Of a stretch of DNA of 64,000 nt, positions 51,992-60,320 are shown one piece after another; position 1 is the first letter of the stretch, and each line of letters starts with the position of its first letter. The DNA is from Dialister sp900541485 (GTDB lineage: Bacteria; Bacillota; Negativicutes; Veillonellales; Dialisteraceae): contig OZ221974.1 of the NCBI GenBank assembly GCA_965119665.1, forward strand, positions 1,240,001 through 1,304,000. Reading direction: 5' to 3'. Below the pieces are notes generated by a model. It was not told the DNA's origin. It made no database searches and was given only the letters and a program-made list of their open reading frames with translations. A program made the position numbers and the translations under genes.

Positions 51992-52590
51992 AATGATTCA
52001 CCGCCTTTCCGGGCAGAAAAGAAACCGGCTTTGTTTTTGTACGCATTTTTTCCCAACAAGCCCGTAAAATAAATGGAAAGAGCGGCAAAAACTCCTGTAC
52101 CGGCAAGACCGCAAAGGGTCACTATGTGAAGACCGGGAAGGGGTGTCGTTCCGGGAATCGGCGTGAAATGAATGGAGAGAAGATAAACAATAAGGGCGGT
52201 GAGTCCGAAAATCACGACGGAAATCAATAAACAGGCCCAATAAAAAGTTTTCACCAGTACAGAAGCGGTAGCACCGGCAGCTTCGGGAAGGCGGGGACTG
52301 AGTTCATTCCATGCCTCTGTTGCTTTCTTTTGTGTCTTGTCTGCCAGAATTTCCGCCCGGTCCGACAATCTTTCCATATGGCCCTTTTCGTTTACCACGC
52401 CCTCTGTCCGGTAGGAGAGGTAAATGTCTTCGGGACGTCCCAGTTCCTTTGTAATTTCTTCTTCCGTCATTCCCCTTTCTTTTGCATCTGCAAAATGGGA
52501 ACGGTAGTCATTCAGTATTTCTTCCACATCTTCGGTTTTGACATTCCGGAAATAATACCGGAGAAGATCCAAAAATTCTTTTTCACTCAT
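51988..52590 (-). CDS. DUF1700/HAAS-domain membrane protein
   Basis: 200 residues from the ATG at 52590 (GAAGGAGGAACTACTT before it; an upstream in-frame start is unsupported). N-terminal HAAS-type helical region (MSEKEFLDLLRYYFRNVKTEDVEEILNDYRSHF, MTEEEITKELGRPEDIY), then two membrane segments (about 112-138 and 152-175). DUF1700 genes pair with PadR regulators in Firmicutes and are thought to sense or transmit envelope stress. Overlaps padR by eight bases. Confidence 0.85.
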   Translation of the reverse strand: MSEKEFLDLLRYYFRNVKTEDVEEILNDYRSHFADAKERGMTEEEITKELGRPEDIYLSYRTEGVVNEKGHMERLSDRAEILADKTQKKATEAWNELSPRLPEAAGATASVLVKTFYWACLLISVVIFGLTALIVYLLSIHFTPIPGTTPLPGLHIVTLCGLAGTGVFAALSIYFTGLLGKNAYKNKAGFFSARKGGESL

Positions 52591-52909
52591 AAGTAGTTCC
52601 TCCTTCAGTAAGAAGTGTATCGACAGCTTTTGTAAAGGCCGACCATTCCCGCACGGATTCATCGTATTCGGTGTGGCCTGCTTCGGTGATACGGTAATAT
52701 TTCCGCGGCGGTCCGTTGTGGGATTCTGCCAGATACGTATCGACAAGACCGTCTTTTTTGAAACGGTTCAAGAGCGGATAAATCGTGCCTTCCGACATTT
52801 CAATGTATTTGGAAATTTCGGATACCAGTTCGTAACCGTAAAAGTCTTTTTTCCTGAGCATGGACAGAACTATAATTTCCATGACTCCTTTTTTCAGTTG
52901 AACATTCAT
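52583..52909 (-). CDS. PadR-family transcriptional regulator
   Basis: 108 residues; winged helix with MLRKKDFYGYELVSEISKYIEMSEGTIYPLLNRFKKDGLVDTY and the PadR signature GPPRKYYRITEAG. Short PadR-s1-like form with a C-terminal dimerisation helix. First gene of an overlapping three-gene operon; likely represses it from the repeats in its promoter. Confidence 0.92.
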   Translation of the reverse strand: MNVQLKKGVMEIIVLSMLRKKDFYGYELVSEISKYIEMSEGTIYPLLNRFKKDGLVDTYLAESHNGPPRKYYRITEAGHTEYDESVREWSAFTKAVDTLLTEGGTTYE

Positions 52910-52954
52910 CGTTCTTCCTTTCTCTTATTTCAAATTCATCTCCGAGATACAAAT

Positions 52955-52989
52955 AATATATCACAAGGTACTTTGTATTGCAAGGTACT
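52955..52989 (-). promoter_or_regulatory. padR promoter with direct-repeat operator
   Basis: Minus strand TTGCAA, 17-base spacer, TATATT (52955-52983). Two identical CAAGGTACT strings (plus strand 52964-52972 and 52981-52989), 17 bases apart, cover the spacer and the -35, a position suited to autorepression by PadR. Confidence 0.6.
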
Positions 52990-53098
52990 AAATTATACAA
53001 ATAGGGAGAAAATTTTCGGAGAAAGTAAGGGAGAAAAGAGGATTCTCTTTGTCGTCAGTCCTTCACTGGTTAAGAACGGAATCGGTCTTTTCTTATTA

Positions 53099-53107
53099 TG
53101 GTATACT
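53099..53107 (+). promoter_or_regulatory. Putative extended -10 promoter
   Basis: TGGTATACT, 35 bases before the next start codon; no clear -35. Confidence 0.4.
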
Positions 53108-53141
53108 ATATAAAATTAAAAGTAAGGACACAGGAGGAACT

Positions 53142-53798
53142 ATGAAAATAGGAAAACTACTCGGTCTTATCTTAGCAGTCTTATTTTTTTCCATGATACA
53201 GGTGCAGGCTGAAACATGGACGGCCGGTCCGGCACTTATTCCCGGAGAGAAAAGTAAATTCTATGAGAGCACGGAGCTCCGTTTCCGGACGAGCGTGGCG
53301 AAGATTCCCGTTTACAAAGGGAGGAATACGGTTTTTCAGGAACGGTTTAATGAAAAAATGAGAAAGGAAGGAAACCATTACCTTCTGGCACTTCATGGAG
53401 GAAAGATAAAAAGAAACGTGGCAGGTTGGCTTCACTGGCAAGAGGGGAGCCGCGGAAAATGGAACAGCATTATTCTGGTGGAGTCGGTTATGTATGAAGG
53501 GGCGGCTCACCCGATCAATTATGTCAAAGGAATTACTCTTGACGATACGGGAAGAGAGATAACTTTAGAAGAATTGCAGAAACGGATGCCCCGTCTGACT
53601 GTCGAAAAGCTGCGGGAAGAAACAGAGAAACAGTGCAGGGAAAAGGGAATTATTTTATTTGATAATTACAAAATCACAGAATTTCCCGGGGAATTTTACA
53701 TAGGAACGAATCATCATTTGTATTTTATTTTCCAACAATATGATATCGGTCCTTATTCATCGGGGTGGATTATGGTTGATATGGGAAAATCGGCATAA
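53142..53798 (+). CDS. Exported protein, DUF3298/RsiV-like
   Basis: 218 residues from the ATG at 53142 with CAGGAGGA before it. Signal peptide about 1-24 (MKIGKLLGLILAVLFFSMIQVQA). The mature part has YEGAAHPINYVKGITLDDTGREITLEEL and YIGTNHHLYFIFQQYDIGPYSSGW, resembling the DUF3298/DUF4163 domain of RsiV (anti-sigma factor, lysozyme binding) and some peptidoglycan deacetylases. No membrane anchor remains after cleavage, so it should be periplasmic. Function unknown. Confidence 0.65.
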   Translation: MKIGKLLGLILAVLFFSMIQVQAETWTAGPALIPGEKSKFYESTELRFRTSVAKIPVYKGRNTVFQERFNEKMRKEGNHYLLALHGGKIKRNVAGWLHWQEGSRGKWNSIILVESVMYEGAAHPINYVKGITLDDTGREITLEELQKRMPRLTVEKLREETEKQCREKGIILFDNYKITEFPGEFYIGTNHHLYFIFQQYDIGPYSSGWIMVDMGKSA

Positions 53799-53931
53799 AA
53801 TAAGGAGAAACAGATATATTGATTGTCAGTGAAAGAGGGATATGATAAAATTGAATTGAAGTCAATAAAATAAAAATCAGAGTTTATTTCCCGTAATATA
53901 TGGAACTCATCAGTGAAACGGAGGCGTTTTT

Positions 53932-54639
53932 ATGAAAAAATTAGCAGTGGCTTTAGCGGCAGGTCTTATTGCCTGCTCGTGCATGACGGCACAGGCGGAG
54001 GATTCCCGCCGGAGCATTACAACGACAGGAAACGGAGTGGTCATCACCCAAAACAACAGAGCGGTCATGTATTTAGCGGTAGAAACCATGTCTCCCGATG
54101 CCAAGCAGGCGGCCCAGGACAATGCAAACATCATGACAAAGGTGAAACACGCGGTCATCGGTGCAGGAGCGGCTCCCGATAAAATCGAAACAGACAACTA
54201 CACCATGTATCCTGTTTATGAATATGACAAGGGAAAAGTAAAGTCCAGAAAATATGAGGTAAATAACCGCATGAAAGTGGTTGTGGAGGATCTGACCAAA
54301 GCAGGAACTGTGATGGACGCTGCGATTTCTGCAGGGGCGAACCGCATTGAGAATATCATGTTCACCGTAAGAAATCCGGGAAAATACAAAGATGATGCCT
54401 TGAGAGAAGCGGCTCAGGATGCAAGAAGAAAGGCAGATATCATTGCTGCTTCTTTAGGAAAAACGGTAACAAATATCATTTCCGTGACGGATAACAGTGT
54501 GCGTGTAAGTCCCCGCAACTACATGATGAATGCAAGAATGGCCGGAGGAAATGACAAGGCGGAAAGTGCGACAACGCCAATGGAAGGCGGAGATGCCAAA
54601 GTGGAAAGCTCTGTAACCGTTGTTTTTGAAATTGTATAA
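53932..54639 (+). CDS. SIMPL-domain (DUF541) exported protein
   Basis: 235 residues. Signal sequence MKKLAVALAAGLIACSCMTAQAED can be read as a lipobox (LIAC, Cys at about 21) or a normal cleavage site (AQA|ED). SIMPL domain: SITTTGNGVVITQNNRAVMYLAVETMSPDAKQAAQDN, then KYEVNNRMKVVVEDLTKAGTVMDAAISAGANRIENIMF. Family members sit in the cell envelope; role uncertain. RBS GGAGG. Confidence 0.82.
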   Translation: MKKLAVALAAGLIACSCMTAQAEDSRRSITTTGNGVVITQNNRAVMYLAVETMSPDAKQAAQDNANIMTKVKHAVIGAGAAPDKIETDNYTMYPVYEYDKGKVKSRKYEVNNRMKVVVEDLTKAGTVMDAAISAGANRIENIMFTVRNPGKYKDDALREAAQDARRKADIIAASLGKTVTNIISVTDNSVRVSPRNYMMNARMAGGNDKAESATTPMEGGDAKVESSVTVVFEIV

Positions 54640-54642
54640 AAA

Positions 54643-54667
54643 GAAAGGGGAGAGAATCCCCTTTTTT
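54643..54667 (+). terminator. Terminator of the SIMPL gene
   Basis: AAAGGGGA / TCCCCTTTTTT hairpin. Confidence 0.88.
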
Positions 54668-54766
54668 CATTGACAGATTTTTATACGGCAGGTCATCAAA
54701 ATACAAAAATGTGTTTTATAAAAAATATTTTAAATGGACCTGCTTTGTTTTCAAGGGAGGGAAATT

Positions 54767-55111
54767 ATGAAACAAGAAGTGGCAGACCGTGTAAGGGCGA
54801 TGATTAAAGAAGAAAGTTGCTGCAAAGAGCTTAAAGCAGCAGGGCAAGAGTGGTTGGACTCGTTAGGAACGGATCGTGAAAAAGAAACGGGTAAGAAACT
54901 GGTGGCGGAACTGGAAGCCGATTTGATGCCGGTTGACCGGTTTATCGGTTTTCTTTCTACCGAGGCAGGTGTGAAGATGTTCGGCCGGGAAACGGCGGAA
55001 GCGTACCTGGCTCATGCAAAAGAAATCAAGGCAAAGGGAGAAAAATGGTGTGACTGCCCTGCCTGCACAGCCGCCAAATGGATTTTGGAACATAAAGAGT
55101 CTGTACTTTAG
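54767..55111 (+). CDS. Small cysteine-containing cytosolic protein, unknown function
   Basis: 114 residues from the ATG at 54767 behind GGGAGGG. Acidic helical protein with a CC pair near the N-terminus (ESCCKEL) and a C-terminal CDCPAC motif (WCDCPACTAAKWIL), a possible metal or disulfide site. No catalytic domain recognised. It resembles conserved small proteins of Negativicutes as far as I can recall, without known function. Confidence 0.6.
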   Translation: MKQEVADRVRAMIKEESCCKELKAAGQEWLDSLGTDREKETGKKLVAELEADLMPVDRFIGFLSTEAGVKMFGRETAEAYLAHAKEIKAKGEKWCDCPACTAAKWILEHKESVL

Positions 55112-55128
55112 TCAAAAATGTAAAAAAT

Positions 55129-55172
55129 AAAAGGACCCTCTCCTCAATTGTAAGGAAAGAGTCCTTTTTATT
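55129..55172 (+). terminator. Bidirectional terminator before the nitroreductase gene
   Basis: AAAAGGACCCTCTCCT / AGGAAAGAGTCCTTTTTA stem with small mismatches; serves convergent genes. Confidence 0.85.
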
Positions 55173-55178
55173 TGCTGG

Positions 55179-55754
55179 TCAGCGGACAATTAAAATATCT
55201 TCCAGTTTTCTTTTCGGTACGTAATATTGCTTTTCTTCATCCAGATAATAGCGGACATCACCGCTTTCCGGCATATCGACGATTGTACTGGTGTGATCGG
55301 GATAACCGAGAGCAATGGCAATTTTGGGAATCCATATTTCGGGAATGTCCAGGAATTTCCTGATTTGTGCAAACTGTACATGCCCCATAATGCAGCTGCC
55401 GATTCCTCTCGAGTAAGCGTCAAGCGTAATATTTCTTGCAGCGATACCTGTATCGATATCCGCCCAGGGATTCTTTACGCCTTCCTGATAGACGATGATG
55501 AATGCGACCGGCCATTCTCCTTTTTTCGGTTCGCCCAGTTCCGGCGGAAGTGCTCCGGCAAAGTGGAAATACGGCTGAATCAAACGGACCAGCTCCGGAT
55601 TTTTGACAAGAACATACCGCAGAATCTGTCCGTTCATGGCACTGCTTACAATCCGCACGTTCTCCATGATTTCCTGTAAATCTTTTTCGGGAATGGGCGT
55701 CTGTTTAAACCGGCGGTAAGTACGGCACCCCTTGCAAAGCGATGAGAAATCCAT
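55179..55754 (-). CDS. Nitroreductase-family FMN oxidoreductase
   Basis: 191 residues. FMN-binding CRTYRRFKQTPIP near the N-terminus, GIAARNITLDAYSRGIGSCIMGHV mid-chain and IAIALGYPD near the end, as in small nitroreductases. Likely an NAD(P)H-dependent reductase of quinones or nitro compounds. Ten bases downstream of ridA on the same strand. Confidence 0.88.
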   Translation of the reverse strand: MDFSSLCKGCRTYRRFKQTPIPEKDLQEIMENVRIVSSAMNGQILRYVLVKNPELVRLIQPYFHFAGALPPELGEPKKGEWPVAFIIVYQEGVKNPWADIDTGIAARNITLDAYSRGIGSCIMGHVQFAQIRKFLDIPEIWIPKIAIALGYPDHTSTIVDMPESGDVRYYLDEEKQYYVPKRKLEDILIVR

Positions 55755-55764
55755 GAAAACCTCC

Positions 55765-56136
55765 TTATTTAACGGCGATCACTTCAATTTCACAAAGAGC
55801 GCCGGCAGGAAGCGCCGTCACGGCAACGCAACTTCTGGCAGGCTTTGAAACGAAGTGCTGTGCATAAACTTCATTGAAAAGAGAAAAATTGTCCATATCT
55901 GTTAAAAAGCAGGTTGTTTTGATTACGTTTTCCATGGAGAGCCCCGCTTTTTTTAAAACGGCTTCGATATTCCGGCAAACCTGTTCGGCCTGTTCTTTCA
56001 AATCAGAAGAAATGAGAGTTCCTTTTTCGGGAACAATTCCGATTTGGCCGGATAAAAATACAAATCCGCCGGCCCGTACGGCTTGCGAATAAGGACCGAT
56101 AGCAGCTGGTGCATGTTTGGTGTGAATCGTTTTCAT
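55765..56136 (-). CDS. ridA: RidA-family enamine/imine deaminase
   Basis: 123 residues. IGPYSQAVRAGGFVFLSGQIG near the N-terminus and PARSCVAVTALPAGALCEIEVIAV with the arginine that binds substrate carboxylate. RidA hydrolyses reactive enamines made by PLP enzymes. Two-gene operon with a nitroreductase; RBS GAGGAGG. Confidence 0.93.
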   Translation of the reverse strand: MKTIHTKHAPAAIGPYSQAVRAGGFVFLSGQIGIVPEKGTLISSDLKEQAEQVCRNIEAVLKKAGLSMENVIKTTCFLTDMDNFSLFNEVYAQHFVSKPARSCVAVTALPAGALCEIEVIAVK

Positions 56137-56367
56137 GGGAAATCCTCCTCTGTAATATACTGTTATTTATACTATACCGCAAAAGCAGGGGAATTTATAG
56201 AGGACATCTCCTGTCGGCCCGCCATTTTGGGAAATGATATTCTGCGAGGTCAAAAAGTGATACACTGTAATGAATACCATCGTACTGTGCTGTCGTATGA
56301 AACTTTACGGCTGCATAATGGCGGGGAAAAATGAAGCAACAAATGCTTTTTAGATTTCAGGAGAGTT

Positions 56368-56802
56368 ATGGAAAATATATTTCACATGTGGTGGCCTGTT
56401 CTTTGCATTGTGTTTTCTGATGTAATTTACCAGATTTGTGCAAAGAAGATGTCAACCCATACAGACCCCTTGGCGGCGTTGGGGATTACCTATTTGGTGA
56501 GTGCCGGAGTATGTGTTCTGCTGTATACACTTTCGGGGGGAGATCATTTACTTACCGAGCTCGGTCATGTACCTTGGCCTGCTGTGGGTATCGGTTTATC
56601 GGTGACCGGTCTTGAAGTGGGCTGTGTTTCCATGTATAAGGCCGGTTGGGCAATGAATATCGGATTTATTTTTTATACCGCCGTGATTGTCCTCGCACTT
56701 TTAGCCGTAGGATTTTTCTTTTATGGAGAAACGCTTACTTTCCTGTCTTTCCTTGGAATTCTTACAGCATCGGCAGGTATGTTTTTGATTGTGAAGGGGT
56801 AG
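56368..56802 (+). CDS. Half-size EamA/DMT transporter subunit A (4 TM)
   Basis: 144 residues with four or five hydrophobic segments, half the size of a ten-TM EamA exporter. VIYQICAKKM near TM1, MYKAGWAMNIGFIFYTAVIVLALLAVGFFFYGETLTFLSFLGI near the end. Only two bases separate it from a paralogue of the same size, so a heterodimeric drug/metabolite transporter is likely, as in paired SMR systems. Confidence 0.78.
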   Translation: MENIFHMWWPVLCIVFSDVIYQICAKKMSTHTDPLAALGITYLVSAGVCVLLYTLSGGDHLLTELGHVPWPAVGIGLSVTGLEVGCVSMYKAGWAMNIGFIFYTAVIVLALLAVGFFFYGETLTFLSFLGILTASAGMFLIVKG

Positions 56803-56804
56803 GT

Positions 56805-57233
56805 ATGAAATTTTCATTTTGGTGGCCCGTGGTGCTGGTGGTCGTATCGGGTGTGGGATACCAGGTGTGTGCCAAAGAGGTTTCGGGCGGCATGCATCCT
56901 TTGGCAGCGTTGGTCTTGACCTATCTGGTGGCATCGGCAACCTCTTTTCTGATTTATGCAGGTACGGGAAAAAGAGGACGGCGGTGGAAGGAAATCACAG
57001 CGTTTAATCCGGCGGCACTGATTCTGGGTGTATCTATTGCATTTATCGAAATCGGAACAATTTACATGTACAAAGCAGGATGGACAATGAATATTTCTTT
57101 TATTGTCACGAATGCATTAATTACGCTGTGCCTGATTTTGACGGGAGCCGTACTGTATAAAGAACAACTTTCAAAGCGGCAGGCCTTGGGAATCGTGATT
57201 TCTTTTATAGGAATATGTCTGATTATTTGGTAA
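56805..57233 (+). CDS. Half-size EamA/DMT transporter subunit B (4 TM)
   Basis: 142 residues from the ATG at 56805, immediately after subunit A (RBS AAGGGGTAGGT in the A stop region). Shares with A the opening FWWPVVLVVVSGVGYQVCAKEV and the MYKAGWTMNISFIVTNALI motif, but a basic loop (TGKRGRRWKE) replaces the acidic/neutral one of A. That charge difference would favour opposite membrane orientation of the two halves. Confidence 0.78.
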   Translation: MKFSFWWPVVLVVVSGVGYQVCAKEVSGGMHPLAALVLTYLVASATSFLIYAGTGKRGRRWKEITAFNPAALILGVSIAFIEIGTIYMYKAGWTMNISFIVTNALITLCLILTGAVLYKEQLSKRQALGIVISFIGICLIIW

Positions 57234-57251
57234 ATGATAGAAGCTATAAAT

Positions 57252-57285
57252 AAAAAAAACGACGGTGCGAAACCGTCATTTTTTA
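57252..57285 (+). terminator. Bidirectional terminator
   Basis: AAACGACGGT / ACCGTCATTTTTT hairpin between the transporter pair and the convergent WG-repeat gene. Confidence 0.88.
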
Positions 57286-57290
57286 TTTTG

Positions 57291-58772
57291 TTATAATAAT
57301 CCGATGTCGTCGTAAGCGGGTTTTACCAGCCATGTCCCGTCGGGACGGATAACGCCCCACTTTTTGCCTTTTTTAGCAGGTGCAAGGCCGTGTCTGAATT
57401 GTCCTGCCCGTGTCAGTGGATCTTTTGTGTCTTCATAGAGAATATGTCCGTCTTCATCAATGATTCCGTAATAGGTTCCTTTTTTGTACATCCATGTCAC
57501 AGATTCATCGTTGAAAGGCATAAGGTCAACGCCGGCAGGAAGGGCAGTGATAATTCTGCCGTTTTCTATATCAAAGAGATATTGCTGCTTTCCTTTTTCC
57601 ACAACGGCTCTGCCGTGACCTAAAAGGGTGATTTCGTCATGGTAAAAGCCCATGAGCTGTGTCCCCGTTTCCAAATCAAAGAGCCCTTCTTTATCGAGTC
57701 CGTCATCTTCCAATACGGCATAGCCGTCTTCCGTATCAACATCTTCTATGTCATAGCGCCCGGGAGCAATGATGACTTTTCCTTTTGGAGAAATAAAAGA
57801 AGTGAGACCGCCGTTTTTCACAAAGGCACCGTAGGGAGTCATCGGATAGACAATATCGTTTTTGCTGTCGATGACGATTTCGCCGTTCCGGTTTATGAAA
57901 CCTCTTTTGGTGTCATGAGATAGACTGCCGTAAGCACCGTATTCATTCGTTGCCTTTGCGCTGGCGTTATTGGCGATAATAAGACCCAAGAAAGTGCCGC
58001 CTTTGACATGATTGACTTTTCTTCTGTATTCGGCAACACCGTACCGGAAAGGGCGGATCTCTTCAAAAGGTGTCGTAAATAAAACTCTTCCGTTTTCATC
58101 AATGCCCGCATTTTCACCGTTTGTTGTTTTTACAACGGCAATGCCTTCGCTGAAAGGGGCAAGTACATCTTTATAGCGGGGCGAGATTAAAACAGAGCCG
58201 TCGCTGTTTTTAAATCCGTACAGTCCTTTTTCTTTGTACCAAAGCGGATTCCCGTCGGAAGAGGGGGGCAGGGCAGAATTTCCCTGCTTGTCGATGAACT
58301 GTAATTCTCTTTTCTTGTTTCCCGCTTTAAAAATACCGTTCCGCTTGGGAATGAGAATTTTATAGGAAGGGGACAAGGTAACCGTACCGTCTTTTCCGAT
58401 AATGCCCCAGTTTTTACCGCTTTTTACCATAGCCAGAACGCCGTTTTCGTAAAATCCCAAGTCTTTCTTTTTTACGGGACCGTCATAAGACGTGAGCTTG
58501 GGAGCCCGGCGATCGTCATCAATGAAAGGAAAGCCTTCCATGGAAGGAAATATAAGAATGCTTATGTCGGGGCCCGAAACAGTTACACCTTTCGATGTGT
58601 CCGAGGTCCGCTCTTCCCGGTGCCATGTGGTCACAGATTTCGTTTCTTTGTACTCGCTTCTCTGTATGCGGGTAGCCGTGGTTACTCCTTTTTCTGCATG
58701 AACCGTCGTCATGACAGATGCAGAAGAAACGAGCAAGGCAGAAAGAATTGCAGCTTGCCATTTTTTGATCAT
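57291..58772 (-). CDS. Exported WG-repeat protein
   Basis: 493 residues. Signal peptide about 1-26 (ILSALLVSSASVMTTVHA). At least seven WG-type repeats with the pattern (W/Y)G-(I/F)-I-x-x-x-G-x-(I/V), for example NWGIIGKDGTVTLSPSYK, LYGFKNSDGSVLISPRYK, YYGIIDEDGHILYED and KWGVIRPDGTWLVKPAYDD at the C-terminus. Such beta-rich repeats occur in bacterial surface or periplasmic proteins of unknown role. RBS GGAGG, monocistronic. Confidence 0.85.
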   Translation of the reverse strand: MIKKWQAAILSALLVSSASVMTTVHAEKGVTTATRIQRSEYKETKSVTTWHREERTSDTSKGVTVSGPDISILIFPSMEGFPFIDDDRRAPKLTSYDGPVKKKDLGFYENGVLAMVKSGKNWGIIGKDGTVTLSPSYKILIPKRNGIFKAGNKKRELQFIDKQGNSALPPSSDGNPLWYKEKGLYGFKNSDGSVLISPRYKDVLAPFSEGIAVVKTTNGENAGIDENGRVLFTTPFEEIRPFRYGVAEYRRKVNHVKGGTFLGLIIANNASAKATNEYGAYGSLSHDTKRGFINRNGEIVIDSKNDIVYPMTPYGAFVKNGGLTSFISPKGKVIIAPGRYDIEDVDTEDGYAVLEDDGLDKEGLFDLETGTQLMGFYHDEITLLGHGRAVVEKGKQQYLFDIENGRIITALPAGVDLMPFNDESVTWMYKKGTYYGIIDEDGHILYEDTKDPLTRAGQFRHGLAPAKKGKKWGVIRPDGTWLVKPAYDDIGLL

Positions 58773-58813
58773 AGGTACCTCCGTTTTAAATATATTATTA
58801 CATGAGCAGATTC

Positions 58814-58842
58814 AGTATAACAGGGCGGCCGAAAAAGAGGAA
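58814..58842 (-). promoter_or_regulatory. Extended -10 promoter of the WG-repeat gene
   Basis: Minus strand TGTTATACT with a weak -35 (TTCCTC) 17 bases upstream. Confidence 0.42.
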
Positions 58843-58909
58843 GTGAGTTTAGAGCATACTATCTATTTTTTTCGATATTAAAATTGGCATAAATTATGCA
58901 AAGAATGAA

Positions 58910-58947
58910 TTGTAAACGTTGAATTTATAGAAAGGTTGTTATAAAAT
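58910..58947 (+). promoter_or_regulatory. bioY promoter with possible BirA operator
   Basis: TTGAAT (58919-58924), 17-base spacer, TAAAAT (58942-58947). Overlapping it, TTGTAAACG (58910-58918), 15 bases, GGTTGTTAT resembles the BirA biotin operator (TTGTAAACC-N15-GGTTTACAA); the left half is good, the right half weak. A further ATGTAAACC half-site follows at about 58953. Confidence 0.45.
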
Positions 58948-58999
58948 TTATTATGTAAACCGTAATTTAAATAATAATAAACAATAGGAGGTTATGAAA

Positions 59000-59566
59000 A
59001 TGGAAAGGGAAGAAAAATTAGTAAATACGCAAGGAAAGACCAGAGAGCTGGTTCTGTTTTCGCTGTTTACCGCATTGACGGCTATCGGTGCTTTTATCCG
59101 TGTACCTGTGCCGCTGTGTCCGTTTACGCTGCAACTTTTATTTACCACTTTGGCGGGACTGATACTGGGGAGTAAAAAAGGTGCCGCTTCCGTAGCGGTT
59201 TATGTTGCTTTGGGTTTGGCCGGTGTGCCTGTATTTACCCAGGGAGGCGGACCGGGGTATATTTTCCAGCCGACATTCGGCTATCTTTTGGGATTTATTG
59301 CCGGAGCGTGGTTGACGGGAAAAATTTGTGAAACTGCAGAAATAAAATCTTTCGGTCGTGTTCTTTTTGCCAACCTGTCAGGACTTATGGTGGTCTATCT
59401 TTGCGGCATGATTTACGTTTATTTCATTAACAATTTTTATTTAAACACACCTATCGGTCTTTGGCCGCTTGTCTTATATTGTTTCCTTCTGGCCGTACCG
59501 GGGGATTTGGTTCTTTGCATAGTGGCAGCGATTCTGGCACGGAAATTATTCCGTATACGCCTTTAA
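59000..59566 (+). CDS. bioY: Biotin transporter BioY (ECF S component)
   Basis: 188 residues from the ATG at 59000 (AGGAGG eight bases before; an ATG two codons earlier is too close to the RBS). Six membrane segments, with FIRVPVPLCPFTLQLLFTTLAG and GGPGYIFQPTFGYLLGFIAGAW, the BioY signature region. It binds biotin for uptake, alone or with a shared ECF energising module not encoded here. First gene of bioY-bioD-bioA. Confidence 0.94.
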   Translation: MEREEKLVNTQGKTRELVLFSLFTALTAIGAFIRVPVPLCPFTLQLLFTTLAGLILGSKKGAASVAVYVALGLAGVPVFTQGGGPGYIFQPTFGYLLGFIAGAWLTGKICETAEIKSFGRVLFANLSGLMVVYLCGMIYVYFINNFYLNTPIGLWPLVLYCFLLAVPGDLVLCIVAAILARKLFRIRL

Positions 59567-59587
59567 TTTTGAGAAAGAAGGATAATT

Positions 59588-60256
59588 ATGGGAAAGGGAT
59601 TATTTATTACGGGAACGGATACAGATGTAGGGAAAACGTATGTCACGGCATTGCTGGTGAAAACGCTCCGGAAGGCAGGATTTGATGTAGGCTACTATAA
59701 AGCGGCCATCAGCGGAGCGCCGACGGTTGCGGAAAGTGATGCCGGCTTTGTCAATCGTTTTGCCGGAATTAATGAACCGGAGGATATGATACTTTCTTAT
59801 TTATATCAAAATGCAGTCTCTCCTCATCTGGCAGCACGGATAGAAGGAAATCCCGTGGAAAAAGAAGTGATTCTGAAAGCCTGGGAGCGTGTTGCGAAAG
59901 CTTACCCCTATGTCACGATGGAAGGAAGCGGCGGTATCATGTGTCCGATTAGGCATGATGAAAAGGCAGTATACTATCTGGAAGATATCATCCGGTGGCT
60001 GCATTTGCCGGTACTCGTGGTTGCCAATGCGGGACTCGGAACAATCAATCATGTGGTGACGACCTGTGAGTATATCAAAAACAGACATATTCCCGTCAAA
60101 GGAATCCTTCTGAATCATTGGAAAGGTGGCATTATGGAAGAAGATAATGTCAAAATGATAGAAGAAATCACAGGTGTGAAAGTGCTTGCAAAAATCCGTG
60201 ACGGTGATTCTCTTTTGGATATCGACGCCGAAAAAATCATTTCACTCTATGAATAA
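59588..60256 (+). CDS. bioD: Dethiobiotin synthase
   Basis: 222 residues. P-loop GTDTDVGKT (residues 9-17), KAAISGAP, EGSGGIMCPI and NHWKGG motifs as in BioD. Forms dethiobiotin from DAPA, CO2 and ATP. RBS AGAAAGAAGGA; follows bioY by 21 bases. Confidence 0.94.
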   Translation: MGKGLFITGTDTDVGKTYVTALLVKTLRKAGFDVGYYKAAISGAPTVAESDAGFVNRFAGINEPEDMILSYLYQNAVSPHLAARIEGNPVEKEVILKAWERVAKAYPYVTMEGSGGIMCPIRHDEKAVYYLEDIIRWLHLPVLVVANAGLGTINHVVTTCEYIKNRHIPVKGILLNHWKGGIMEEDNVKMIEEITGVKVLAKIRDGDSLLDIDAEKIISLYE

Positions 60257-60278
60257 AAAGAGAGGAAAGATAAAGCAA

Positions 60279-60311
60279 GGAGTATAAAGGGAGTATAAAG
60301 GGAGTATAAAG
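60279..60311 (+). repeat. Three tandem 11-bp repeats carrying Shine-Dalgarno motifs before bioA
   Basis: GGAGTATAAAG is repeated exactly three times and followed by GGAGATACAA and the bioA start. Each unit contains a GGAG ribosome-binding core, so several docking sites stand in series; slippage could alter copy number. Confidence 0.85.
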
Positions 60312-60320
60312 GAGATACAA

